Shown piece by piece: positions 54,668-64,000 of a stretch of 64,000 nt of DNA. The stretch comes from Pelagibacteraceae bacterium AG-426-M19 (GTDB taxonomy: Bacteria; Pseudomonadota; Alphaproteobacteria; Pelagibacterales; Pelagibacteraceae): contig QCNW01000003.1 of the NCBI GenBank assembly GCA_003210025.1, positions 1 to 64,000 of the forward strand. Direction: 5' to 3'. The position numbers and the translations under genes are program-made. Numbering within the stretch: position 1 is the stretch's first letter; each line of letters starts with the position of its first letter. Below the pieces are notes generated by a model. It saw nothing but the letters and a program-made list of their open reading frames with translations. It did not search any database and had not been told where the DNA came from.

Positions 54668-55651
54668 TTTTATTTGATCAGCAAAATAGGTTATAATTGC
54701 ACTTGCTCCAGCTCTTTTAAAGGAAACTAGACTTTCATATATAGATTTTTTATCTAATATATTCTTTGAAACGGCATTTTGTATGAGACTATATTCCCCT
54801 GATACTTGGTATGCAATAACTGGAATTTTAAAATTATTCTTAACTTCCCTAATTATATCAAGATAAGGCATCCCTGGTTTTACTATAATCATGTCTGCTC
54901 CTTCTTTTATATCTAATGCAACTTCTCTTAATGATTCATAATTATTTTTAAAATCCATTTGATAAGTTTTTTTGTCTCCTTTTAAGAGACTTCTTGATCC
55001 AACAGCATTTCTGAATGGGCCATAAAAACTCGATGCATACTTAACAGCATATGATAGAATTTGAACATCTTTAAGATTATTTTTATCTAAAGCTTTACGA
55101 ATTTTTAAAACTCTTCCATCCATCATATCTGATGGTGCAATCACATCGCAACCCATTTTTGCCTGCAATATTGATTGTTTAATCAAGATTTCTAACGTTT
55201 CATCATTTAGAATTTCATTTTTTTTAATTATTCCATCATGACCATGTGATGTATATGGATCTAATGCAACATCACACATTATTCCAATTTCGTTCTTATA
55301 ATTTTTTTTGATGAATTTTATTGCTTGGCAAACTAAATTATTTTCATTTAATGCTTCATTTCCATATTCATCTCTTTTTTTTGGATTCGTATAAGGGAAT
55401 AAAGCTACCATTGGTATTCCCAATTTTAGTGCTTTATCAACTACACTTTTTAATTTATCAATAGAATACCTAAAAACATTTGGCATTGAATTAATTGGAA
55501 CTTTTTTTGCTTTTCCTTCTGTAAGAAAGATAGGTAATATAAAATCATTGTAAGATAGATCATTATCTTGAACTAATCTTCTAGACCAACTGAATTTTCT
55601 TGATCTTCTCAATCTTAAATTAGGATAGCTACCTGTGATAATCATTATCAA
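54659..55651 (-). CDS. hemB: Delta-aminolevulinic acid dehydratase (porphobilinogen synthase)
   Basis: SSFYGPFRNAVGS; MIIVKPGMPYLDIIREVK; CDVALDPYTSHGHDGI (Asp-rich, Mg-type). Confidence 0.96.
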   Translation of the reverse strand: MIMIITGSYPNLRLRRSRKFSWSRRLVQDNDLSYNDFILPIFLTEGKAKKVPINSMPNVFRYSIDKLKSVVDKALKLGIPMVALFPYTNPKKRDEYGNEALNENNLVCQAIKFIKKNYKNEIGIMCDVALDPYTSHGHDGIIKKNEILNDETLEILIKQSILQAKMGCDVIAPSDMMDGRVLKIRKALDKNNLKDVQILSYAVKYASSFYGPFRNAVGSRSLLKGDKKTYQMDFKNNYESLREVALDIKEGADMIIVKPGMPYLDIIREVKNNFKIPVIAYQVSGEYSLIQNAVSKNILDKKSIYESLVSFKRAGASAIITYFADQIKLD

Positions 55652-55715
55652 TTAATTTTTTTGATGCGACAATAGTAATATTTAATATAATAGTCTATAA
55701 GATAGTAGAGCACCG

Positions 55716-56306
55716 ATGTCACAATTATTCAATGATTTTCAAAAACAAGACGTAAAATTTGATATCATAAAATTAAAACAAGCTTGCGATGAAGTATTAA
55801 AAATAAAAGGTTTTGATACAAGTCTTGGAATACCTCACTTCGCAGGTATACCTTTAAATCAAATTCCAGGTGATCCAGATTCTGTTAAAGGAAATAATGT
55901 AAGAGGTATTTATTGGACTAAGCCAGATAGTACAGGTGTTGAGGTACAGAGGGAAAGTAAAATTGATGAACATAAATATACAGAATTTGTTGACGATTTT
56001 AAAAATACTTATTTCAAAGAAGTTTATGATCAATTAACAAAAAAGTATAAATTAGGTAGGATGAGACTTCTTCTTAAAGAGCCTAGATCAACATTGAGTT
56101 GGCATAGAGATCCTGAGCCAAGGCTTCATATACCTATATACACAAATCCCGGAGCAATAATGGTCGTTGATAATGTTGCAAAACATATGCCAGCAGATGG
56201 CTCTGTTTGGATTACTAATAATACTAAATATCACAATGCATTTAATGGGGGTGAAGAAAATAGAGTTCACCTTGTTGCTTGTGTTTTAAATTACAAATTT
56301 AATTAA
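55716..56306 (+). CDS. Aspartyl/asparaginyl beta-hydroxylase-like 2OG-Fe(II) oxygenase
   Basis: HxD in LSWHRDPEPRLHIPI plus distal NNTKYHNAFNGGEENRVHLVACV matches the HxD...H...R layout. Confidence 0.65.
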   Translation: MSQLFNDFQKQDVKFDIIKLKQACDEVLKIKGFDTSLGIPHFAGIPLNQIPGDPDSVKGNNVRGIYWTKPDSTGVEVQRESKIDEHKYTEFVDDFKNTYFKEVYDQLTKKYKLGRMRLLLKEPRSTLSWHRDPEPRLHIPIYTNPGAIMVVDNVAKHMPADGSVWITNNTKYHNAFNGGEENRVHLVACVLNYKFN

Positions 56307-56307
56307 A

Positions 56308-56733
56308 TTGAAAAAAATTTTTATTGCTTCAGATCATGGTGGATTTAATTTAAAAAAGAATATTTTAAAATACTTTAATAAAAATTACCCAATAAAAGAT
56401 CTGGGACCAAAACAAAATAAGAAGTCCGTTGATTACCCTGATTTTGCTCATAAACTTTGTAAACAAGTGGCAAAAAATAAGAATCATGTAGGAATACTTG
56501 TTTGTGGTTCAGGAGTAGGAATGTCTATTGCTGCAAACAAAAATAAGGGAATACGAGCAGCTTTATGCTATTCAGTAAAAAATGCCAAATTATCGCGATT
56601 GCATAATGATGCAAATGTTATAACATTAGGAGAAAGGCTTATTAAAAAAACAGTTGCCTTAAAATGTGTTGAAAGCTTTATAAAAACTGAGTTTGAAGGC
56701 GGTAGACATATAAAAAGAATTAAAAAAATATAG
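56308..56733 (+). CDS. rpiB: Ribose-5-phosphate isomerase B (TTG start)
   Basis: [49 protein letters not shown]. Confidence 0.95.
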   Translation: MKKIFIASDHGGFNLKKNILKYFNKNYPIKDLGPKQNKKSVDYPDFAHKLCKQVAKNKNHVGILVCGSGVGMSIAANKNKGIRAALCYSVKNAKLSRLHNDANVITLGERLIKKTVALKCVESFIKTEFEGGRHIKRIKKI

Positions 56734-56741
56734 GTAAACAA

Positions 56742-58052
56742 ATGTCTAGTGAAAAAAAATATTTAAATACGCAATATGAAAACTTTTTTGAAAAAAAATT
56801 GTCTGAAGCTGATCCAGAAATATTTGATGCAGTAAATAAAGAATTAATCAGACAACAAAATCATATCGAATTAATCGCATCAGAAAACATTGTTTCACAA
56901 GCTGTTTTAGAGGCACAAGGTTCAGTACTAACAAATAAGTATGCCGAAGGTTACCCAGGTAAAAGATATTATAACGGTTGTGAACATGTTGATGTTGCTG
57001 AGTCACTTGCTAACGATAGATTAAAAAAACTCTTTAATTGTAAATTTGCGAATTCACAACCTCATTCTGGCGCGCAAGCTAACGGAGCAGTGTTTTTAGC
57101 ATTATTAAAGCCAGGTGATACTTTTATGGGTATGAGTTTAAATTCTGGTGGCCATATTACTCATGGTCTTAAAATTGCGATGTCAGGTAAATGGTTTAAT
57201 GCAATAAGCTATGATGTAGATAAAACCTCTGAATTAATCGACTATGATGAAGTTGAAAGATTAGCAATTGAAAATAAACCTAAACTTATAATTGCTGGAG
57301 GTAGCGCATATTCTAGGGTGATTGATTTTAAAAGATTTAGAGAAATTGCTGATAAGGTTGGAGCATTCTTTATGGTAGATATGGCTCACTTTTCAGGTCT
57401 TGTTGCTGGTAAAGGCTATCCAAATCCTGTTGATCATGCTCATGTCGTTACATCTACAACTCATAAAGTTTTTAGAAGCGCCAGAGGTGGAATTATTTTA
57501 ACAAATCACGAAGATATTTATAAAAAAATAAATACAGCTGTATTTCCTGGTTATCAGGGTGGCCCTCTGATGCATATAATAGCAGCAAAAGCAGTTGGAT
57601 TTAAAGAGGCATTAGAACCTTCTTTCAAAGAATATATATCTAATGTTTTAGCTAATGCAAAAATACTTGCAGAAACATTAAAAACAAATGGATTTAAGAT
57701 TTATTCTGGAGGAACTGATACTCATTTAATGTTGGTAGATTTAAGACCTTTTGGTGTTAAAGGTAATGCTGCAGCTGAAAGTTTATCACGTGCTAATATA
57801 ACGTGTAATAAAAATGGAATTCCATTTGATACAGAAAGTCCAATGGTAACGTCAGGTATAAGACTAGGTTCTCAGGCAGCAACTACTCGAGGATTTGGTT
57901 TAAATGAATTTAAAATAGTTGGTGAGTTAATTACTAAAGTAATTAAAGGTTTGTCATCCAACCCTGATGATAATACTAAAATAGAAGACGAAGTAAGAAA
58001 AGAAGTTGTTGATTTATGTTCAAATTTCCCAATTTATAAAAATTTGGGATAA
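56742..58052 (+). CDS. glyA: Serine hydroxymethyltransferase
   Basis: [51 protein letters not shown]. Confidence 0.98.
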   Translation: MSSEKKYLNTQYENFFEKKLSEADPEIFDAVNKELIRQQNHIELIASENIVSQAVLEAQGSVLTNKYAEGYPGKRYYNGCEHVDVAESLANDRLKKLFNCKFANSQPHSGAQANGAVFLALLKPGDTFMGMSLNSGGHITHGLKIAMSGKWFNAISYDVDKTSELIDYDEVERLAIENKPKLIIAGGSAYSRVIDFKRFREIADKVGAFFMVDMAHFSGLVAGKGYPNPVDHAHVVTSTTHKVFRSARGGIILTNHEDIYKKINTAVFPGYQGGPLMHIIAAKAVGFKEALEPSFKEYISNVLANAKILAETLKTNGFKIYSGGTDTHLMLVDLRPFGVKGNAAAESLSRANITCNKNGIPFDTESPMVTSGIRLGSQAATTRGFGLNEFKIVGELITKVIKGLSSNPDDNTKIEDEVRKEVVDLCSNFPIYKNLG

Positions 58053-58058
58053 TGAATT

Positions 58059-58517
58059 ATGATTTGTCCCTGTGATAAAAAAGGTGAAACTTCAGTTGTA
58101 GATTCTAGACCTACTGAAGATGGAACAGCTATAAGAAGAAGGAGGCTTTGTAGCTGTGGTCAAAGATTTACTACATTTGAAAGAGTTCAATTTCGTGAGC
58201 TAACAATTGTAAAAAAAAATGGAAGAAAATCTCCATTTGATAGAGATAAATTGTCTAAATCCATTTATGTAGCTCTAAAAAAAAGACCTCTTGATACTGA
58301 AACAGTAGAAAAATTTATTTCTAAAATTTCTCGATCATTAGAAGAATTTGGTCAAAGTGAAATTTCTTCGAACACAATAGGCACAATGGTAATGGACGGA
58401 TTAAAAGAATTGGACCCAGTTGCTTATGTAAGATTTGCATCAGTATATAGAAATTTTAGAGAAGAAAAAGACTTCGTTCAATTTGTTGATAAAATCGATG
58501 TCTTTAAGAAAAGATAA
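58059..58517 (+). CDS. nrdR: NrdR-family transcriptional repressor with atypical CxC zinc knuckles
   Basis: [44 protein letters not shown] plus ATP-cone. Confidence 0.95.
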   Translation: MICPCDKKGETSVVDSRPTEDGTAIRRRRLCSCGQRFTTFERVQFRELTIVKKNGRKSPFDRDKLSKSIYVALKKRPLDTETVEKFISKISRSLEEFGQSEISSNTIGTMVMDGLKELDPVAYVRFASVYRNFREEKDFVQFVDKIDVFKKR

Positions 58518-59592
58518 ATCTTCAGAAAAAAATAAAGCATTCATGAGATTGGCACTAGAACTTGCCAATCAAAATAAAGGACTAACAGGACTAAATCCAT
58601 CGGTTGGATGTGTGGTAACATATAAAAATGAAATCATTTCTTACGGAAAGACAGATATTAATGGTAGACCTCATGCCGAAGTAGTTTCATTAAAAAATAA
58701 TAAAATAAATTTCAAAAATTCAAATATGTATGTAACATTAGAACCCTGTATCCATTATGGAAAAACACCACCTTGTACAAACATTATTATAAAAAATAAA
58801 ATTAAATTAGTTAACTATTCGATTGAAGATTTTGATAAACGAACATCAAAAAAAACAAAAAGTGTTTTAAAAAAAAATAATATTTTGGCTAAAATTGGTT
58901 TAATTAAAAATGAGGCAAATCAATTTTACAAAGATTATAAATTCTCAAAATTTAATAATATTCCTTACATTACTGGAAAATTGGCTGTTTCTAAAAATTA
59001 TAGAATTTATTTATTTAAAAAAAAAATTACAAATGAACATTCTCACAAAGTATCTCATTTATTAAGATATAGAAATCAAGCAATTTTAACATCTTATAAA
59101 ACTATCAACTCTGACAATCCTAATTTAAATTGTAGAATTCAAGGTTTAGAAAAGTTTTCACCAGTAAAATTTATTATCGATAAAGATTTGAAGACCAAAA
59201 TAAATTCTAAAGTATTAAAATCTAATTCAAAAAAAACTTATATTTTTCATAATAAAAAAGATAAAAATATTATTAATAAATTTAAAAATAAAAATGCAAA
59301 ACTTATTTTTATGAACATAAAAAATAATAGTTTTGATTTAAATACAATTTTAAAAAAAATATACTCTTTAGGTTATGCAAATTTATTAGTTGAGTCTGGT
59401 CCAAATCTTTTAAAATCTTTTTTAAACAACAATTTAATAAATGATTTCTATTTATTCAAAGCTGATAATAAAATTAATTTAAAAAATTCAGTTGCTTTGA
59501 ATTCTTTTATTGATTTATTGTCTAAAAAATTTAAAAAAAGATCGCAAATTAATACTTTTTTAGATAAAGAAAAACTTTTTAGGTATCAGTAA
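58498..59592 (+). CDS. ribD: Riboflavin biosynthesis deaminase/reductase
   Basis: [38 protein letters not shown]; start set at internal ATG 58498. Confidence 0.94.
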   Translation: MSLRKDKSSEKNKAFMRLALELANQNKGLTGLNPSVGCVVTYKNEIISYGKTDINGRPHAEVVSLKNNKINFKNSNMYVTLEPCIHYGKTPPCTNIIIKNKIKLVNYSIEDFDKRTSKKTKSVLKKNNILAKIGLIKNEANQFYKDYKFSKFNNIPYITGKLAVSKNYRIYLFKKKITNEHSHKVSHLLRYRNQAILTSYKTINSDNPNLNCRIQGLEKFSPVKFIIDKDLKTKINSKVLKSNSKKTYIFHNKKDKNIINKFKNKNAKLIFMNIKNNSFDLNTILKKIYSLGYANLLVESGPNLLKSFLNNNLINDFYLFKADNKINLKNSVALNSFIDLLSKKFKKRSQINTFLDKEKLFRYQ

Positions 59593-60186
59593 ATGTTTAA
59601 TGGAATAATTTTTAATAAAGGTAAAATTACAAATATTACCAAAAGAGCTAAAGGAATAAACGTCTTTATCAAGTCAAAATTAAAATTAACTGATAAGCAA
59701 TTAGGAATATCTATTTCCTGTGATGGTGTCTGCCTAACATTAGTATCATATAAAAAAGGTATATCTGAATTTTATTTATCAAATGAAACTATTAGAAAAT
59801 CAAAATTTAAGAAATCTAATGTTGGTGATTATGTTAATTTAGAGCTACCTTTAAAGTATGGACAAAATATTTCAGGTCATATTTGTCAAGGTCATGTTGA
59901 TACAGTAAGCAAAGTTACAAATTTAACAAATGTAGATAAATCTACAATTTACGAATTTAGTATTGATAAAAAATTTTATAAATTTTTAGTTGAGAAAGCA
60001 TCAATCTTGATAAATGGAGTATCTTTAACCATAGCCAAAATAAAGAAGAATAAATTTGAAATTTGGGTTATTCCACATACACTAAAACTTACAAATTTAG
60101 CAAACATTAAAAAAAATGATTTAGTTAATATTGAAATTGATATTTTGTCTAAATATGTAAAAAAATTTATTAATGATAAAAAATAA
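59593..60186 (+). CDS. ribE: Riboflavin synthase alpha chain
   Basis: MFNGIIFNKGKI; two lumazine-binding repeats; GQNISGHICQGHVDTV. Confidence 0.95.
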   Translation: MFNGIIFNKGKITNITKRAKGINVFIKSKLKLTDKQLGISISCDGVCLTLVSYKKGISEFYLSNETIRKSKFKKSNVGDYVNLELPLKYGQNISGHICQGHVDTVSKVTNLTNVDKSTIYEFSIDKKFYKFLVEKASILINGVSLTIAKIKKNKFEIWVIPHTLKLTNLANIKKNDLVNIEIDILSKYVKKFINDKK

Positions 60187-61276
60187 ATTTAGCCCAATAG
60201 AAAAGATTATTTCTATCTCAAAAAAAGGAGGAATGTACATACTTGTTGACGATGAAAATCGAGAAAATGAGGGGGATTTAGTATTTAATGCCAGTGATGT
60301 TAATTCTAAAAAAATTAACTTTATGGCGAAAAATGGCAGAGGTTTAATTTGTCTAACACTAAATAAAAATCAAGCAAACAAACTTGGGCTAACATTTATG
60401 GCTCCTGTTAATCAATCGAGAAATCAAACAGCCTTTACCATTTCAATAGAGGCTAAGAAGGGTATAACTACTGGTATTTCAGCCAAAGACCGATCACGAA
60501 CAATAAAAGTTGCTACAAAAAAAAATGTATTAAAAAATGAAATAGTTTCTCCTGGTCATGTATTTCCAATTATTTCTCGAGAAGGAGGAGTTCTTGTTAG
60601 AGCGGGTCACACTGAAGCATCTGTCGACATAGCTAGACTTGGCAACAAAATTCCAGCTGCCGTAATATGTGAGATTATGAATGAAGATGGTTCGATGGCA
60701 AAAGGTGATGACTTATTAAAATTTGCAAGTAAACATAAACTTCATATTGCTAAAATTGAAGATTTAATTTCATACAGACTAAGAAAAGAAAATCTTATTA
60801 AATTAAAAAAAACATCTACAATTAATTTAAATAATCAAAAATTTAAAATTTATGTTTTTGAGAACTCAATTGATGGTTCTGAGCATTTTGCATTAGTTAA
60901 GGGTAAAGTTAATAAAAGTAAATCGCCAAGAGTTAGAGTCATTTCATCTAATGTAGTTCAAAATTATCTAATTAATCAAAAACTTCCTAACTCATTTGAA
61001 AAAACTTTAAAATATTTTAAAAAATATAGTAATTGCGTTATGATTTTTATAAGAGATCCAAATTTAAAATCTGTTACTCAAACACTTAAAGAATTTAAAG
61101 ATAAAAAGTCTAAAACTAAGGAAAAGGATCAATTAATAAAAAGTTATGGTATTGGAGCTCAAATAATTAAATCATTAAAAATAAAGAAAATGATATTAGT
61201 TACTAGAACTCTAAAAAAGGTTGTTGGGTTGGATGGTTATGGTATCAAGATCATTAAACAAGAAATAATAAAATGA
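60173..61276 (+). CDS. ribB: DHBP synthase with degenerate GTP cyclohydrolase II-like C-terminal domain (RibBX-like)
   Basis: VDDENRENEGDLVFNA; GHVFPIISREGGVLVRAGHTEASVDIARLG; C-terminal domain lacks Zn cysteines. Confidence 0.92.
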   Translation: MIKNKFSPIEKIISISKKGGMYILVDDENRENEGDLVFNASDVNSKKINFMAKNGRGLICLTLNKNQANKLGLTFMAPVNQSRNQTAFTISIEAKKGITTGISAKDRSRTIKVATKKNVLKNEIVSPGHVFPIISREGGVLVRAGHTEASVDIARLGNKIPAAVICEIMNEDGSMAKGDDLLKFASKHKLHIAKIEDLISYRLRKENLIKLKKTSTINLNNQKFKIYVFENSIDGSEHFALVKGKVNKSKSPRVRVISSNVVQNYLINQKLPNSFEKTLKYFKKYSNCVMIFIRDPNLKSVTQTLKEFKDKKSKTKEKDQLIKSYGIGAQIIKSLKIKKMILVTRTLKKVVGLDGYGIKIIKQEIIK

Positions 61277-61659
61277 AAAATAAAGTATTAATTATACAGG
61301 CAAACTATTACAAAGATATTTCAACTGCTCTTCTTAAAAGTGCTAAGAATGAACTAAAAAATTTTGCAAAGATTAATGTAATCTCTGTTCCAGGTGTATT
61401 TGAGATACCCGTAGTTATTTCTAAAAATTTAAAAAAATATGATGGTTTTGTAGCACTTGGATGTGTAATTAAAGGTCAAACGCCTCATTTTGATTTTATA
61501 TCTAAATCAACGACTGATGCAATTATGAATATATCTGTAGAGTCAAAAAAACCTGTTGGTAATGGAATAATTACTTGTTTAAATAAAAATCAAGCTATAG
61601 CACGTGGCAAAAAGGGTAGAGAAGCAGCCAACGCAGTAAAAATAATATTATCTTTATAG
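61273..61659 (+). CDS. ribH: 6,7-dimethyl-8-ribityllumazine synthase
   Basis: VPGVFEIPVVI; ALGCVIKGQTPHFDFIS; PVGNGIITCLNKNQA. Confidence 0.95.
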   Translation: MKNKVLIIQANYYKDISTALLKSAKNELKNFAKINVISVPGVFEIPVVISKNLKKYDGFVALGCVIKGQTPHFDFISKSTTDAIMNISVESKKPVGNGIITCLNKNQAIARGKKGREAANAVKIILSL

Positions 61660-61660
61660 A

Positions 61661-62056
61661 ATGCCACTTCATTTTAGTAAAAAAAATAATCCAAGAGTTA
61701 TTATAATTCAGAAGCTTTACAGTAAGTATTATAACAATGAAGTAGAATTAAATTTTCCAAAACATCGTTTCAAAAAATTTATAAAAGATGTGGTCAACGG
61801 TACAATTGAAAGAGATGACGTAATTCATGAGGAAATTATAAATCATTTAAATGAAGATTTAAAAATATCTAACCTAGATAAAGTTTTTCAAGTAATAATT
61901 AAAAGTGCGATTTTTGAATTAATGTATAAACCAAAAATATCTTCAAAGATAATTATTAAAGAATACCTTAATGCCTCTAATTTCTTTATCGATTTATCAC
62001 AAACAAAATACTTAAATGCTTTGCTTGATAAAATTTCAAAGAAATTAAGAAACTGA
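61661..62056 (+). CDS. nusB: Transcription antitermination protein NusB
   Basis: C-terminal VIIKSAIFELMYKPKISSKIIIKEYLNASNFF; ribH-nusB-thiL order. Confidence 0.85.
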   Translation: MPLHFSKKNNPRVIIIQKLYSKYYNNEVELNFPKHRFKKFIKDVVNGTIERDDVIHEEIINHLNEDLKISNLDKVFQVIIKSAIFELMYKPKISSKIIIKEYLNASNFFIDLSQTKYLNALLDKISKKLRN

Positions 62057-63015
62057 TGAATGAAGAATTCTTAATAAATAGTTATTTAAAAAAATTATCT
62101 AAAAATAATCCATCCTCGCTTAATTTAAATGACGATGTTTTTTTTGATAAAAATAAAAAATTAGTTATTTCTGTTGATACTTATAATCAGGGTATACACT
62201 TTTTAAATTTCAATAAACCAGATCTTGTTATAAGGAAAATAATAAGATCATCTATATCAGATATTTATGCAAAAGGGGTAAAACCAAATTATTTCTTTTT
62301 AGCTGGCGCAGGTAACAAAAAACATTTTACAAAAAAAAATTTGTCATTAATTAAAAAATCTTTGTCCAGTGAACAAAATAGATTTAATATAAAATTATCA
62401 GGTGGCGATACCACATCATCAAAAAATCTAAGTTTTACAGTTATATCTTTAGGATATTCAAATAAAATTGTTTATAGAAATAAAGCAAAAATTGGAGATG
62501 ACATTTATTTAACTGGTAATGTAGGTGATAGTCACGTTGGTTTAAAAGTTTTGAAAAAGAAAATTAATTTAAACTCAAATCAAAAAAAATATTTTATAGA
62601 TAAATATTATACACCTAATCTACCTATAAAATTTAGTTTACATCTTTTTAAAATTGCAAACTGCTCTATGGATGTTTCAGATGGATTGGTAATTGATCTA
62701 AATAAATTAATAAATAAACAAAAACTTGGTTATTTAATCGATATAGATAAGATCCCAATATCAAATCAATTAAAACAAATAATTAAAAACAAAAAACTGA
62801 AGACATTAGACTATTTATTCAATGGTGATGACTATCAAATCTTATTTACAGCTTCTAAGTCAAAGAGAAAATATATAAAAACTTTATCTTCTAAATTGAA
62901 TCAAAAAATTTCTATTATTGGGCAAATTAATACTAAATCAAAAAATTACCTATTAAATAATAGGAGAATTCCAATAAAATACCTTAAATACCAGGGATAT
63001 TCTCATATATTCTAA
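62056..63015 (+). CDS. thiL: Thiamine-monophosphate kinase
   Basis: IRSSISDIYAKGVKPNYFFLAG; LSGGDTTSSKNLSFTVISLGY; CSMDVSDGLVIDL. Confidence 0.9.
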   Translation: MNEEFLINSYLKKLSKNNPSSLNLNDDVFFDKNKKLVISVDTYNQGIHFLNFNKPDLVIRKIIRSSISDIYAKGVKPNYFFLAGAGNKKHFTKKNLSLIKKSLSSEQNRFNIKLSGGDTTSSKNLSFTVISLGYSNKIVYRNKAKIGDDIYLTGNVGDSHVGLKVLKKKINLNSNQKKYFIDKYYTPNLPIKFSLHLFKIANCSMDVSDGLVIDLNKLINKQKLGYLIDIDKIPISNQLKQIIKNKKLKTLDYLFNGDDYQILFTASKSKRKYIKTLSSKLNQKISIIGQINTKSKNYLLNNRRIPIKYLKYQGYSHIF

Positions 63016-63097
63016 TAAGTTAAATATTGCCTTTTATAATCTTTTTTGTAATGTCCGCATTTTAAAAAATAACTAAAACACTTATTTAAGGAATTAT

Positions 63098-64000
63098 ATG
63101 TCTGTCGATACCATTTTATTATACACAATTTTTGCTGGAATATTATCCATTGTATATGGATTTGTAACAGGATCTTCAATTTTGAATGCAAGCGCGGGAA
63201 ATGCAAAAATGCAAGAAATTGCTTCTGCTATTCAAATAGGGGCAAAAGCTTATTTAAACAGACAATATAAAACTATCGCTATTGTTGGTGTTGTAGTTTT
63301 AGTTATCATTAGTTTTGCTTTTTCATTATTAGTTGGAATTGGATATTTAATTGGTGCTGCATTGTCTGGTATAGCTGGATACGTTGGAATGTTAGTATCT
63401 GTTCAAGCAAATGTCCGTACAGCTGAAGCCTCAAGAAAAGGTTTATCTCAAGGTCTTTCAATAGCATTTAAATCTGGAGCAATTACAGGAATGCTAGTTG
63501 CTGGTTTAGCTTTATTAGCTATAGCTGTTTATTATTATATTTTATTATCAGCTGGTGTCGATGAAAGAGAAATTGTAAATGCACTAGTGGCCTTAGGTTT
63601 TGGCGCTTCTTTAATATCTATTTTTGCAAGATTAGGTGGTGGAATTTTTACAAAAGGAGCTGATGTTGGTGCAGATTTAGTTGGAAAAGTAGAGGCAGGT
63701 ATTCCAGAAGATGATCCTAGAAATCCAGCTGTTATTGCAGACAACGTAGGTGATAATGTTGGAGATTGCGCAGGTATGGCGGCAGATTTGTTTGAAACAT
63801 ATGCAGTTACAATTGTTGCAACTATGGTTCTTTCATCAATATTCTTTGTGTCAGATTTGAATATGATGGTTTACCCATTAAGTATTGGTGCAGCTTGTAT
63901 TTTAACATCAATAGTAGGTACTTTTTTTGTAAAACTTGGACAATCAAAAAATATAATGAATGCTTTATATAAAGGTTTTGTTGCTACAGCTATTTTATCT
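63098..64000 (+). CDS. hppA: Membrane-bound proton/sodium-translocating pyrophosphatase (3' truncated by window)
   Basis: Frame from ATG 63098 ([22 protein letters not shown]...) includes [56 protein letters not shown]; absent from ORF track because it runs off the end. Confidence 0.97.
   Translation, partial: MSVDTILLYTIFAGILSIVYGFVTGSSILNASAGNAKMQEIASAIQIGAKAYLNRQYKTIAIVGVVVLVIISFAFSLLVGIGYLIGAALSGIAGYVGMLVSVQANVRTAEASRKGLSQGLSIAFKSGAITGMLVAGLALLAIAVYYYILLSAGVDEREIVNALVALGFGASLISIFARLGGGIFTKGADVGADLVGKVEAGIPEDDPRNPAVIADNVGDNVGDCAGMAADLFETYAVTIVATMVLSSIFFVSDLNMMVYPLSIGAACILTSIVGTFFVKLGQSKNIMNALYKGFVATAILS

Noticed and set aside
56742-58052. Riboswitch upstream of glyA
   Set aside because: Only 8 bp separate rpiB and glyA, so no room for an aptamer.
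63035-63040. TATAAT upstream of hppA as a promoter
   Set aside because: Good -10 but no convincing -35 at proper spacing; such hexamers are frequent in this AT-rich sequence.
63012-63206. 64-aa minus-strand ORF at the thiL/hppA gap
   Set aside because: Overlaps the hppA start and putative promoter region; no recognisable domain.

Overview
AT-rich, very compact 64-kb window. Protein content and gene order look alphaproteobacterial, most like SAR11/Pelagibacterales; this affiliation is inferred from sequence style and no search was run. Contents: (1) 3' end of rpoB, rpoC and one long ribosomal/translation run (rpsL-rpsG-fusA-S10-spc-alpha operons, secY, adk, rpoA, rplQ); (2) a secreted beta-jelly-roll polysaccharide-lyase-like ORF, rluC/lipB, mgtE, panC, galU-ugd, ridA-topA, plsY-pyrC-like-pyrB, ruvX, gatCAB, an O-methyltransferase, trhO-like rhodanese and a MATE transporter; (3) a heterotetrameric sarcosine oxidase operon soxBDAG, tRNA-Ser(GCT) and slt; (4) dapA, smpB, folK, rsh, pyrE, pdxJ, acpS, lepB, rnc, recO, hemB, a 2OG-oxygenase-like ORF, rpiB, glyA, nrdR, ribD-ribE-ribBX-ribH-nusB-thiL and the 5' part of hppA. 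I found no CRISPR array, IS element, phage or obvious defence system. The most interesting signals are subtle: altered metal-ligand motifs in otherwise conserved core proteins (NrdR with two CxC knuckles; RpoC with a Cys-to-Ser change; a dihydroorotase homologue without HxH; RibBA with a degenerate GCH II domain), canonical genes missing from conserved clusters (tuf, rpmD, era, dprA), the lyase ORF, an operator-like palindrome upstream of soxB, and convergent gene pairs that all have zero or negative spacing.
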